Below are positions 1 to 7,893 of a stretch of 12,080 nt of DNA, in pieces (position 1 is the first letter of the stretch; the number at the start of each line of letters is the position of its first letter). The notes below the pieces were generated by a model. It was not told the origin of the DNA. It worked only from the letters and a program-made list of their open reading frames with translations, and ran no database searches. A program made the translations under genes and the position numbers. Origin of the DNA: Planctomycetes bacterium UBA1662 (lineage in GTDB: Bacteria; Planctomycetota; UBA8108); contig DCKY01000051.1 of the NCBI GenBank assembly GCA_002320775.1, positions 1-12,080 on the forward strand, written 5' to 3'.

Positions 1-362
1 TTTTTGCCCTGCGCATCAGAGTAGATGTTTCTCCAGGCGCCCTGGAAAAAGCGAACGCCTTTCCTGGGTGTCTTGTAGGACTCCTGGGCAGAGATGTGAA
101 TCAAGCCCTTGTAGATGTCTCCCTGGTAGCTTTCCTTGACCGCGAATTGATGGATCTTGTGGTCCTTGGTATTGGACAGTCCACCCTGGACAGTAAGGGT
201 TGTTTTGAACCCCTTGATCTTTGAGAGGTTTTTCGCGGCTTTCGCCAGCTGCGAATAGGGGGAGGGTGTTTTCTTCCGGGAAGAATCTTCCGCGAAGAGG
301 AGACCTGTACAGGCGGTGAAGAGCACCGCAGGCAGCAGGCTCCTGGTAAAGAGAGATCTCAT
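1..362 (-). CDS. Exported protein of unknown function, C-terminus cut by the window edge
   Basis: The first 120 codons of a minus-strand gene run from an ATG at 362-360 off the left edge with no stop. The N-terminus is a clear export signal: two arginines, then a hydrophobic stretch (residues 9-23) ending LLFA before EDSS, so signal peptidase I cleavage after Ala24 is the simplest reading. A Cys at residue 18 (FTAC) weakly resembles a lipobox, so a lipoprotein is a less likely alternative. The mature part is basic and polar. It begins with a helical, lysine-rich segment (about 35-50), followed by alternating beta-like stretches (TTLTVQGG, YKGLIHIS, GVRFFQGAW). This is vaguely reminiscent of LolA/LppX-type periplasmic carriers, but I do not recognise the family. 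AGAAAGG lies about 8 bases before the ATG and an in-frame stop lies 18 bases upstream at 380-378, which supports this start. It sits 156 bases downstream of the giant propeller gene on the same strand and could be the last gene of that unit. Confidence 0.8.
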   Translation of the reverse strand, partial: MRSLFTRSLLPAVLFTACTGLLFAEDSSRKKTPSPYSQLAKAAKNLSKIKGFKTTLTVQGGLSNTKDHKIHQFAVKESYQGDIYKGLIHISAQESYKTPRKGVRFFQGAWRNIYSDAQGK

Positions 363-518
363 CAAATGGCCTTTCTCTCAGGATAGGTTGGTGATTGAGT
401 TACAGTTAGCGATGGACTTTCGCCCACAGGGCAATTGTATTTCTATTCCGACCGGCGGGACAAGAATATTCGTTATTGAGAGCCTCAACGGAAGCGCCCA
501 TAACCTGATTAAGTGGTT

Positions 519-3500
519 TTATTTTACGACCTTGCGTGTTATTCGCAGGCCGCTGAGTATCGGCGGAAGTTTCCCATGGCCGTTCAGCTTCAGGCGCAAG
601 TTGTTTCCCAGGGAGACATTGTCGATGGTCTTGATGATGCTCCTGCGGGGGCCACCGGCTTCGGCTGCGATGTCCAGTTTTTCGAGCCGGACGGCTCCAT
701 CGAGCTCGACATCAAAGACTCTGCTTCCCGCCTTTACATCCTCTGGTTCGGCGAATACAAGCTGGATCGTGTAGCGTTCCTTACCGGTTTTCTCCAGGGG
801 CTTTCTCATATTCCAGTGCCCGGCGATGTGCCTGGCGGGAACCGCCTCAGTCCTATTGCAGAGGAGCTGGGCCGGGGAAAGACTTACATTGGAGATCCGC
901 AACTCGTCGATGAGGTTCTTGTCTCCCTTGGCTCCCTTGGCGAGCTCGTATTTTGGTTTGTTGTTGTCCCACCACAGGGCCCGGTTGGCGGGTCCCTGGT
1001 GTTCGCCGACCAGCTCTCCATTGATATAGAGGGCGCCCCGTCCCTTGAGCGCATCGTAGGTAAAGGCGATGTGGGCCCACTCGTCGCTTTTCAGCTCCTT
1101 GCCCGACTCAATTTTGATTTCCTTCTCGTTGTTGTCTCCAGCCTCGTTGGCGACAAAGTACCGCACCCTGGCCTTCCTGTTGTCGAACACGAAGCCATGC
1201 TTCTTGTCTTTGCCCGAGCCCCTGGTATCGACATAGTCGATGTTGGAGTTGATCCGTACCTTCAGTTCGACGGAGATGCTCGCCGGGGCGAGCCCCTCGT
1301 AGCCTTCGACCTTCGCCTCGATAGCGTCTTTGCCATTGTTCTGCCCGAGGCTACCCGAGGCTTGGGCGTCCTCGGCGTTTCCGGGGGAGTCGTCGTAGAG
1401 CTTCGCGCGGCTGGCAAGGATCGGGTTCCGGCCCTCGACAAGATTTTCAAGTTCCAGGACCGGCGTCGTTTTCTTGCTGAGAGGCAGGTTGATCTCAGCC
1501 TCTCCCTCCAGCAAAGAAGATGCCACCCAGGAGAGCTTGCCAGCCTCCAGCAGGCTGGAGTGGATGCGCCTGTACCGGAGGTCTTTACCGCTCAGCTTGA
1601 CCTTGGGGTCAGGCGACGGTCCGCCGACGCTGGGGTAATCAATCCAATAGGTGCCGTCCTTCGCCCGGCGGTCGCCAGGAGCCCCGAAGTTGAGGCCGAG
1701 GTTGCTGACGTCTTTGTCATCATTTTTGTAGGTGGTGAAGGTCCACATCTCGGCCTCCGGCATATGCACGAAGGCGAGCGAGGCCTGGTTCTGATAGGAG
1801 CAGGTGCAGGTGCGGGTGTAGTCGGGGGCGTTGAGGATCCCTCCGGCGGGAATCAGGTTGGCTGTGCAGCCGGATCGGAAGCCTCCGAGGTTGCCGGTTC
1901 CCGAGTCGCTGGTGAGATCGTAGTAACCGGCGGCCGCTGAACGGAAGGTTATCATGGTGGGGCAGCCGATGGCGGTATTGCAGCCATAGTTTCTCGTATA
2001 GGACCAGTTCACCGGCTGGCCGGAGAAAGGATGGGCCCGCTGGATTCGCTTGCCCGTCTTCAGCTCGTAGGCATGTCCGGCATTGGCATCGGCCTGGGTC
2101 ACGATCATCTGCCCAACGAGGATCGGGGGGCCGAAGTATTTTTCGGAATGCTCCCACAGTTTCTCGCCGGTGGCTCCACGGTAGGCGACCATGCCCTGGC
2201 CTACCTCATCTCCAGCCCGGTCTCTGGCCTTGCTGCCCGCCTGGAGCAGGATGTCGAATTCCTCCGAATAGCCGAGCCAGGTTCCAAAGACTCTCTCCTC
2301 GACTTTCCAGAGGACTTTGCCTGTGCCCATCTCGATGGCCTTGATGGACCGGGCCTCCTTGGCGACCTTGCCCCTGCGCTTGTAGTAGTTGAGCTGCGCG
2401 TCCGTCAGCCTGTCCATGAAGAAGAGCTTGCCGTTACCGGCGGCCAGGGTGTTGTGCCGGATATTGTAGCTCGCCTCGTGCTCGCAGATGATCTTGCCGG
2501 TTTTGCGGTCCAGCACCGCGATCTTCTTGCTGCCGACTCCGACCCAGCTGCCATCCTTGCCCGCGGTCTTGGGCTTGTATTCGGGCAGGCCGAAGATCTT
2601 GTTGAACATCGTTCGCTTGATGCTTACGGCCGCGGCATCCGACGCGGATCTGCCGGGGACAGCCTCCAGGTATTTGCGCAGCTGTTTCTGGAGCTCATCG
2701 GTTCCTGCCTTTGCCCTGACCTTGGGAGGTATCTTCTGGTAGATCGCCCCGGAGGTCAGGAGCCTGTTGAGATTGACGCCCAGGTGATCCTTGCTGTTCT
2801 GCTTCTTGCCCCGGGCGGTCACCTCGAAATTCTTCAGGTTGGCGAGCCGTCCAAGCAGGTTCTTGACCTTGTCATCTTTCAGCCCATCAATCTCAGCCTT
2901 CGAGTAATCCGGATAGCGCAGCTTTGTCGGCTGGAGTCCGGCGATGAGATAGTCTTCCCAGATTCCCAGGTAGCCCCATCCGACTGGCTGGGACTTTTCT
3001 CCGTTGCCGTTGACCTTGAACTCCGAAAGGGTTTTCCCCGTGTCAGGGTCGAGCTTGAGACAGCTCTTTTTGTAGATCGCGTAAATGCCATCGGCTACCG
3101 AGACGTAATTGCTGCCGAGGATATTGGCGCCCGGTTGATGGTCGGTGTTGTCGTAGGGAATTCCGATATCCTTGAGGGTTCTCTCCCAGAGAAGGCGACC
3201 GGTATAGGCATCGACAGCGCGCAGCATATCGCGTCCCTCGATAATGATCCGCCCCTCGATGAACTGGGGTATCGGTCCGTGTCCATGGCGTGGAAGCACG
3301 CCTGAGTTGGATGGACCTCCGAACCAGAGCAGGCCAAGCGGCGCCCTGACATTCATCTCAGTGGATGCTACCGAATGCGACACGTCCCCATACTGGTGGC
3401 TCCAGCTCCCGGAGCCTGCCGGAGCCGAGGTCTTCCTGACGACCAGGAGGCCTTCATCGGATTCAATTTCGCAGCCATGCAGCTTGTTAGAAGCGAAGGC

Positions 3501-5825
3501 TTCTTTCAGGGCTCCGTTGCCGGCCGGGAGGCCGGCCATCCCGGTGAAGGGCCTTAGCAGCTTGAAGACGGCCCGGGTCGAGTCGGCTGGTTTTTCAAGG
3601 AGGCCGGGCAACTCTTCTGAGACAACCAGGTCGGCCATATAGGGGGCCAGGGGAAGATCCATGGGCTTGCCCTCTATGATGGCGACACGCTGGCCGTAGA
3701 GGCCCTTTTCATCCAGGCGCTTTCTGGCGGCGGCGACCCTGTCGCCGTTTGCTTCGATGACGACGATGTGAAGCTCCGACTGCTCCACCAGCGCGGAGAC
3801 GAGCTGACCGGAGCCGAGTCCGAGAGCCAGGCAGTAGCCCTTTCGCGTTTTCATACCCTGGAGGATCCGGGCCGCCACCCCTGCCCATTTGTCCTTGGCC
3901 TCAGGCTTCTCAACGGTTTTTCCAGGTTGGAAGATTCGCTTTGGGCTGGTGAGAGGGGCCAGGTTCAGGTCGAAGCTCAGGTCTGAGCTGTCGGCTCTTT
4001 GTTGATGGACGGCTACCGCCAGCAGGTTTTTACCTGGCTGGAGAAGATTTCCGGGAAGCTTCAGCTTGTCGAAGGTGTTTTCATTTTTGATCTGTATTCC
4101 GGAATAGGTCTGGTGGTTCGTCTCGCCTTCGGGCATGCGCAGGCGGGCGGCCTGCTTTCCGTTGAGATAGACGATGGCGCTGTCGTCGGCCAGGATCTGC
4201 AGCTCGAGATCGCCGAACTGGAGTCCCTCTGGAAGCTCAAAGGCGTGTCTGAAATAGCAGGCCGCGTGTTTCTTCTTGTCGTTTTTACCGAAGCCAAGAA
4301 GGGTCTTTTCGTTATTTTCTCCGTATCCGAGCCTGGCCGGGCCCTCCTTCCACTTTGAGTCGTCAAAGCTGATCGATTGCCAGTCGGCGCCGGGCCCCTG
4401 GCCATCATCCTGATATTTCCAGGTGGCTCCCTTGGATACGATGCTCTTGATCTCGACTTTCTCGGGAGCTGGCTCCTTCTTTTTGACCGGGAACTGGAGG
4501 TCTGTTTTCTCTCCCCCAAAGCAATAGATTCTGCCAGCGGCGGTGCTGACAAAGAGCCTCTCATCTCCGGCGATCATGTTGAGCGCCTCGTCGGGGATCT
4601 CGATGCTCCAGACGACCCTGGCGCCGGCGATGATACTGGAGAAATCGACCGCCAGGATCCGGTTGTTCTCTCCGCTGCAGTAGAGGTGTTTACCCGCCTG
4701 GATAAAGACCTTCTTGACCTTCTGGTCGATGGGGGCGGCCCAGGTTTTGCGAATCCTGATGGAGCTCTGCACCTTGCCCTTGCGGTCCTTGGCGGTGTGT
4801 TTTTCCCATCGTGGCTGGAAGCCCCTGAGGCCCTCCCCATCGTGGCAGATGATGGAGTGGTCGTTGAGCAGCAGGGCATCCAGCTTGGTGATGAATTTGC
4901 CATTGTCCAGGCGGTAGGCGCATTCCCGATTCAGATAGAAATTTTCTCCAAGGACCACGTCATAGCCGCCGCCGCCCTTGGTCCCCATGTTCCGGGCGCT
5001 GACGTCGTAGTGTTTTATGGCGCCCGTCTTCCTGTCGTAGACGGCCGGCATGGTTCGACCGCCGGAGACAACGAGGAAATCTTCGTTTGCCGCCAGGTAC
5101 CCTTGCGGGGCTATTCCGGAGAAGGCCGGGCTGTTGTGTTGCTGGGTCTGGAAGCTGGAGCCTTCACCGCTATTGGTCCAGACCAGGCGTCCGGTCTCGG
5201 CGTCAAGGGCATGCAGGAAGATTCCCATGAAGGGCCAGATCCCTGCTCCAAAGTAGATCTTGTCATCGTAGACGACTGGGCCTCCGCGGGCCGGCCAGGT
5301 GCTTATGAGCCGATCATTGCCGAGGACTCGTCTCTCGCTGGGGCCGCCGCGGAATTTCCAGACGAGCGAGCCATCTGCGGTGTTGATGCAGTAGAGGTAG
5401 CCGTCATCGCAGATGATGAAGACCTTGTCTTTCCAGATAGCGGGAGAGAACCTCACGGGGCCATCAGTATAAAAGCGCCAGAGCTCTTTCCCTGAGTCGG
5501 TATCAAAGGCTGTAAGCTTGTCCGAGATCATGGAGGGAACGAAAAGCCGTTTCCCGGCGAGGACAGGCTCGTAGAGACGGTCAAATTGCAGCTTTTCCTG
5601 GTCAGCCGGCCAGGCGGTGTCAGGTTTCGGCAGCTCCAGCGTCCACTGAAGATAGAGCTCCGCGGGGAGTTCGGCTGCCGAGGTTCCCCGCCGCGAGGCA
5701 TCGGCCCTCCACATAGGCCAATCAGCCGCGAGAGTGTGAACACTGGTGATCAACAGGAGGGTGATCAGCAGTGGGGCTCTATTTATAAAGAGGGCAGGCA
5801 AGGCGGAGGCTCGGGGTGTTTTCAT
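519..5825 (-). CDS. Giant exported PQQ-like beta-propeller protein with methyltransferase-like, LamG-like and malectin-like domains
   Basis: This 1768-residue exported protein has a signal peptide at 1-34 (hydrophobic 18-33, ending LAA before DWPMWR). Domains in order: (1) a first PQQ-like beta-propeller, about 35-440, with blade motifs such as GKELW and GSLVW and cysteines at 139 and 146; (2) a galactose-binding-like jelly roll, about 465-625 (FDDSKW, ADDSAIVYLNG); (3) a class I methyltransferase-like Rossmann segment, about 648-745, with a GLGSG loop at 669-673 and an acidic residue (Glu691) after the next strand; (4) a second propeller, about 805-1370, interrupted by a charged helical insertion at 970-1085 and containing a cysteine-rich segment (Cys1282, 1288, 1320, 1340, 1342); (5) a LamG/concanavalin-like domain, about 1505-1655 (DEWAHIAFTYD); (6) a malectin-like C-terminus, about 1660-1768. 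From memory, propeller proteins of this kind with an internal methyltransferase-like domain recur in Planctomycetota and relatives. The adjacent-cysteine pair of true quinoprotein dehydrogenases is not seen, so PQQ binding and enzyme activity are unproven. A surface or periplasmic binding or scaffold role is inferred. No clear Shine-Dalgarno precedes the ATG. Confidence 0.9.
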   Translation of the reverse strand: MKTPRASALPALFINRAPLLITLLLITSVHTLAADWPMWRADASRRGTSAAELPAELYLQWTLELPKPDTAWPADQEKLQFDRLYEPVLAGKRLFVPSMISDKLTAFDTDSGKELWRFYTDGPVRFSPAIWKDKVFIICDDGYLYCINTADGSLVWKFRGGPSERRVLGNDRLISTWPARGGPVVYDDKIYFGAGIWPFMGIFLHALDAETGRLVWTNSGEGSSFQTQQHNSPAFSGIAPQGYLAANEDFLVVSGGRTMPAVYDRKTGAIKHYDVSARNMGTKGGGGYDVVLGENFYLNRECAYRLDNGKFITKLDALLLNDHSIICHDGEGLRGFQPRWEKHTAKDRKGKVQSSIRIRKTWAAPIDQKVKKVFIQAGKHLYCSGENNRILAVDFSSIIAGARVVWSIEIPDEALNMIAGDERLFVSTAAGRIYCFGGEKTDLQFPVKKKEPAPEKVEIKSIVSKGATWKYQDDGQGPGADWQSISFDDSKWKEGPARLGYGENNEKTLLGFGKNDKKKHAACYFRHAFELPEGLQFGDLELQILADDSAIVYLNGKQAARLRMPEGETNHQTYSGIQIKNENTFDKLKLPGNLLQPGKNLLAVAVHQQRADSSDLSFDLNLAPLTSPKRIFQPGKTVEKPEAKDKWAGVAARILQGMKTRKGYCLALGLGSGQLVSALVEQSELHIVVIEANGDRVAAARKRLDEKGLYGQRVAIIEGKPMDLPLAPYMADLVVSEELPGLLEKPADSTRAVFKLLRPFTGMAGLPAGNGALKEAFASNKLHGCEIESDEGLLVVRKTSAPAGSGSWSHQYGDVSHSVASTEMNVRAPLGLLWFGGPSNSGVLPRHGHGPIPQFIEGRIIIEGRDMLRAVDAYTGRLLWERTLKDIGIPYDNTDHQPGANILGSNYVSVADGIYAIYKKSCLKLDPDTGKTLSEFKVNGNGEKSQPVGWGYLGIWEDYLIAGLQPTKLRYPDYSKAEIDGLKDDKVKNLLGRLANLKNFEVTARGKKQNSKDHLGVNLNRLLTSGAIYQKIPPKVRAKAGTDELQKQLRKYLEAVPGRSASDAAAVSIKRTMFNKIFGLPEYKPKTAGKDGSWVGVGSKKIAVLDRKTGKIICEHEASYNIRHNTLAAGNGKLFFMDRLTDAQLNYYKRRGKVAKEARSIKAIEMGTGKVLWKVEERVFGTWLGYSEEFDILLQAGSKARDRAGDEVGQGMVAYRGATGEKLWEHSEKYFGPPILVGQMIVTQADANAGHAYELKTGKRIQRAHPFSGQPVNWSYTRNYGCNTAIGCPTMITFRSAAAGYYDLTSDSGTGNLGGFRSGCTANLIPAGGILNAPDYTRTCTCSYQNQASLAFVHMPEAEMWTFTTYKNDDKDVSNLGLNFGAPGDRRAKDGTYWIDYPSVGGPSPDPKVKLSGKDLRYRRIHSSLLEAGKLSWVASSLLEGEAEINLPLSKKTTPVLELENLVEGRNPILASRAKLYDDSPGNAEDAQASGSLGQNNGKDAIEAKVEGYEGLAPASISVELKVRINSNIDYVDTRGSGKDKKHGFVFDNRKARVRYFVANEAGDNNEKEIKIESGKELKSDEWAHIAFTYDALKGRGALYINGELVGEHQGPANRALWWDNNKPKYELAKGAKGDKNLIDELRISNVSLSPAQLLCNRTEAVPARHIAGHWNMRKPLEKTGKERYTIQLVFAEPEDVKAGSRVFDVELDGAVRLEKLDIAAEAGGPRRSIIKTIDNVSLGNNLRLKLNGHGKLPPILSGLRITRKVVK

Positions 5826-5933
5826 CAGTTCAATAATTGCAATCTACAACAGATGTATTCCCCGCTCCAAAAAGTCGATGTTAGCGTTTTCTGGAGCTTA
5901 AATCCAGTTCATGTTTACGCTATGCAGGAGAGT

Positions 5934-7451
5934 TCAATCGAGGTCGAAGCGGACGCCTTGGGCCAGCGGCAGTTCTGTTCCATAGTTGACCGTGCAGGTT
6001 TGGCGCCGCATATAGGCTTTCCAGGAGTCGGACCCGGCCTCCCGTCCGCCGCCCGTTTCCTTTTCACCTCCAAAGGCTCCTCCTATCTCGGCGCCGCTTG
6101 TTCCGATGTTGACGTTGGCGATTCCACAATCGCTGCCGGCAACGGAAAGGAATCGCTCCGCGTTCCTGACCGAGTCGGTGAAAATCGCCGACGAGAGACC
6201 CTGTCGAACGTTGTTCTGCGCTGAGATGGCCTCATCCAGCCCATCCGTCTCTAACAGGTAGAGAATGGGGGCAAAGGTTTCTTCACGGACGATTTCCATT
6301 CCGAAACCAGCCTTGATAAGGGTGGGCTGCACGAAGAAGCCCGGTCCCTTGATGGCCTGGCCTCCGGTCAGGATCTCGCCGCCGCTGTCCCGGGCCGTTG
6401 CTACGGCTTTTTCAAAGGTGTTGACGGCCTCTTCATCGATGAGGGGGCCGACAAGGGTCTTCGGGTCAAGCGGGTCTCCCACGATGACGGATTCAAAGGC
6501 CTCGGTCAGTCTCTTTGCGAGTGTCGGAAAGATTCCTTTTTGTGCCAGGACCCTCCTGGTTGTTGTGCACCGTTGTCCCGCAGTTCCCAGCGAACCGAAG
6601 AGTACGGCCCTGAGGGCCAGGTCGACGTCGGCGTCATCCAGGATGATGATCGCGTTGTTGCCGCCCAGTTCGAGCAGGCTTCGCCCCATTCGTCCGGCGA
6701 CGGCTACCGCGACTTCCCGTCCCATTCGGCAGCTTCCGGTCGCGCTGATCAATGGCAGGCGTTCATCAGCCGCGATCCTTTCGCCGGTTTCTATTCCCCC
6801 GCAGCAGAGGTTGAAGACCCCGGCGAGCCCTTCTGGTTCGAGCACCCGGTTACAGATTTTTTGTACGGCAATTGCCGTCAGGGGCGTTTTCTCGGAGGGC
6901 TTCCAGACGATGGTGTCACCGCAGATGGCCGCGACCAGGGCGTTCCAGGACCAGACGGCTACGGGAAAATTGAAAGCGGTGATGACTCCAACGGGGCCAA
7001 GGGGGTGCCACTGTTCGAACATCCTGTGATCAGGACGCTCACTTGGCAGTGTGGCTCCGCCGATCGTACGTGAGAGTCCTACCGCGAACTCGGCAATATC
7101 AATCATCTCCTGGACTTCACCCTCTCCCTCGGAGAGCACCTTGCCGCATTCGAGGGAGACGAGCTTTCCAAGGGGTTCCTTGAACCGTCTGAGCTCTTCA
7201 CCAATAAGCCGGATATATTCTCCCCGACGGGGCGCTGGGAGCTTTTTCCACTCTTCAAACGAATTGTACGCGGCCTGGATGGTGTTGAGGGTTTCCTCGG
7301 GAGTGGCTCCAGCCACCCTGGCAAGCTTTTCAGAGTTTGCAGGATTGATGGAGACCAGCTCTTCGCCTTGGCCGGACCAGTTGCCATTTGAGCAGACTCC
7401 AGCCTCAACAGGTTGCAGGTCGAGTTCCGGGGGTATTTCGCGAGTATTCAT
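5934..7451 (-). CDS. Aldehyde dehydrogenase, ALDH7 / antiquitin-like (probable alpha-aminoadipic semialdehyde dehydrogenase)
   Basis: This 505-residue cytosolic NAD(P)-dependent aldehyde dehydrogenase has no signal peptide and is full length for the family. It should oxidise an aldehyde to the carboxylic acid through a cysteine thioester. Visible landmarks are the oxyanion/cofactor motif FNFP with Asn161, the cofactor region IVWKPSEKT (about 181-189), the general base Glu261 in LLELGGNNA, the nucleophile Cys295 in GQRCTTTRR, and EETFAPILY (about 390-398). The C-terminal run SGAEIGGAFGGEK (452-464), then TGGGREAGSD and MRRQTCTVNY, is typical of ALDH7 (antiquitin/AmaB) rather than of betaine-aldehyde or succinate-semialdehyde enzymes. 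Family members oxidise alpha-aminoadipic semialdehyde in lysine breakdown, and some have broader aldehyde-detoxifying roles. No other lysine-catabolic gene is in view, so the substrate is inferred from family alone. The start is the only reasonable ATG before an in-frame stop at 7487-7485, and it has no strong Shine-Dalgarno. It lies 108 bases upstream of the propeller gene on the same strand. Confidence 0.93.
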   Translation of the reverse strand: MNTREIPPELDLQPVEAGVCSNGNWSGQGEELVSINPANSEKLARVAGATPEETLNTIQAAYNSFEEWKKLPAPRRGEYIRLIGEELRRFKEPLGKLVSLECGKVLSEGEGEVQEMIDIAEFAVGLSRTIGGATLPSERPDHRMFEQWHPLGPVGVITAFNFPVAVWSWNALVAAICGDTIVWKPSEKTPLTAIAVQKICNRVLEPEGLAGVFNLCCGGIETGERIAADERLPLISATGSCRMGREVAVAVAGRMGRSLLELGGNNAIIILDDADVDLALRAVLFGSLGTAGQRCTTTRRVLAQKGIFPTLAKRLTEAFESVIVGDPLDPKTLVGPLIDEEAVNTFEKAVATARDSGGEILTGGQAIKGPGFFVQPTLIKAGFGMEIVREETFAPILYLLETDGLDEAISAQNNVRQGLSSAIFTDSVRNAERFLSVAGSDCGIANVNIGTSGAEIGGAFGGEKETGGGREAGSDSWKAYMRRQTCTVNYGTELPLAQGVRFDLD

Positions 7452-7641
7452 GAAATTGTGCTGTTGAGCCGAAATGAAGCAGTTTTAGGGTTTCCAGAAG
7501 GGAATTGTCCCTTTCAGCATACAAACATCCACTACCGTCTTTCCTCCGGATCGATTGTCATTTGTCCGTAGTTTCCGACTGAGAAAGAGTCTATATAGGC
7601 TTTAGAATTCCGATAACTCTATTTTTTACAATATGTTGTGT

Positions 7642-7689
7642 CATCCTGACTGGTCTGGAAGGTCTTCTGGAGGCTTCTGTGGCAGGATG
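7642..7689. repeat. Imperfect stem: 7-base inverted repeat in the divergent intergenic region
   Basis: CATCCTG at 7642-7648 is the exact reverse complement of CAGGATG at 7683-7689, with 34 bases between. The intervening sequence holds repeated GGTCT/TTCTGG-like words (GGTCTGGA, GGTCTTCTGGA, GGCTTCTG). It could be a structured leader upstream of the solenoid gene or an operator, or it could be chance. No T-run follows, so it is not a terminator. Confidence 0.3.
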
Positions 7690-7737
7690 GAGGGTTTGAG
7701 ACGATCTCTGAGAGCAGGTTAGAACTATTTTAAGTCA

Positions 7738-7781
7738 TTGTAATGTATAGCTTTGTGATTTTTTAGTAAGGCATTTATGAG
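7738..7781 (+). promoter_or_regulatory. Weak sigma-70-like promoter candidates for the solenoid gene
   Basis: Two overlapping candidates are visible. The first is TTGTGA (7753-7758), a 17-base spacer and TATGAG (7776-7781), each hexamer matching consensus at four of six positions. The second is TTGTAA (7738-7743), an 18-base spacer and TTTAGT (7762-7767), again four of six each. Either would give a 5' leader of roughly 105-120 bases before the ATG at 7894. In AT-rich sequence such matches arise easily by chance. Confidence 0.25.
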
Positions 7782-7878
7782 ACTTAGAGACCTGGGGCGA
7801 ATCTTCTGTAAATAGGGCTTTGTCGCGTGTATCCTTTTACGACTGAACTAATTGGGATCTGTTAAAAAAACCGACATT

Positions 7879-7883
7879 GGAGG
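7879..7883 (+). promoter_or_regulatory. Shine-Dalgarno that decides the start of the solenoid gene
   Basis: A perfect GGAGG lies 10 bases before the ATG at 7894. It favours this start over an in-frame TTG at 7852, which would add 14 residues and has no comparable site in front of it. It is the strongest ribosome binding site in the window. Confidence 0.7.
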
Positions 7884-7893
7884 CGCTCCATCC

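Larger units (their letters stand above)
7452..7893. other. Divergent intergenic region, about 440 bases, AT-richer than its surroundings
   Basis: This gap separates the start of the minus-strand aldehyde dehydrogenase from the start of the plus-strand solenoid gene and must hold both promoters. It is visibly richer in A and T than the flanking genes, especially at 7600-7635 and 7725-7785. It contains an inverted repeat (7642-7689), weak promoter-like hexamers on the plus strand (7738-7781) and a good Shine-Dalgarno close to its right end (7879-7883). Toward the aldehyde dehydrogenase I see TTGTAA (minus, 7631-7626) and a TATATA (minus, 7597-7592), but not at a workable spacing. I see no tRNA and no convincing ORF here. 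Confidence 0.6.

Noticed and set aside
476..488. Small hairpin TTGAG-AGC-CTCAA between the propeller gene and the left-edge gene
   Set aside because: Five pairs with a three-base loop and no T-run on the minus strand; weak and likely chance.
513..1940. Long plus-strand open frame (475 codons) opposite the 3' part of the propeller gene
   Set aside because: It lies fully antisense to a protein with clear domains, and its translation is a Val/Gly/Leu/Asp-rich mirror of GC-biased codons with no recognisable motif. The frames at 2031-3305 and 4377-5495 are the same kind of shadow.
519..5825. Calling the giant protein a PQQ-dependent alcohol dehydrogenase
   Set aside because: The adjacent-cysteine pair and dehydrogenase active-site pattern are not visible; only the propeller fold is supported.
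5891..5907. Small hairpin CTGGA ... TCCAG between the aldehyde dehydrogenase and the propeller gene
   Set aside because: Five-pair stem with no T-run on the minus strand, so it gives no support for a terminator there.
7852..7893. TTG start adding 14 residues to the solenoid protein
   Set aside because: The ATG at 7894 has a perfect GGAGG at good spacing, and the added residues have no repeat character.
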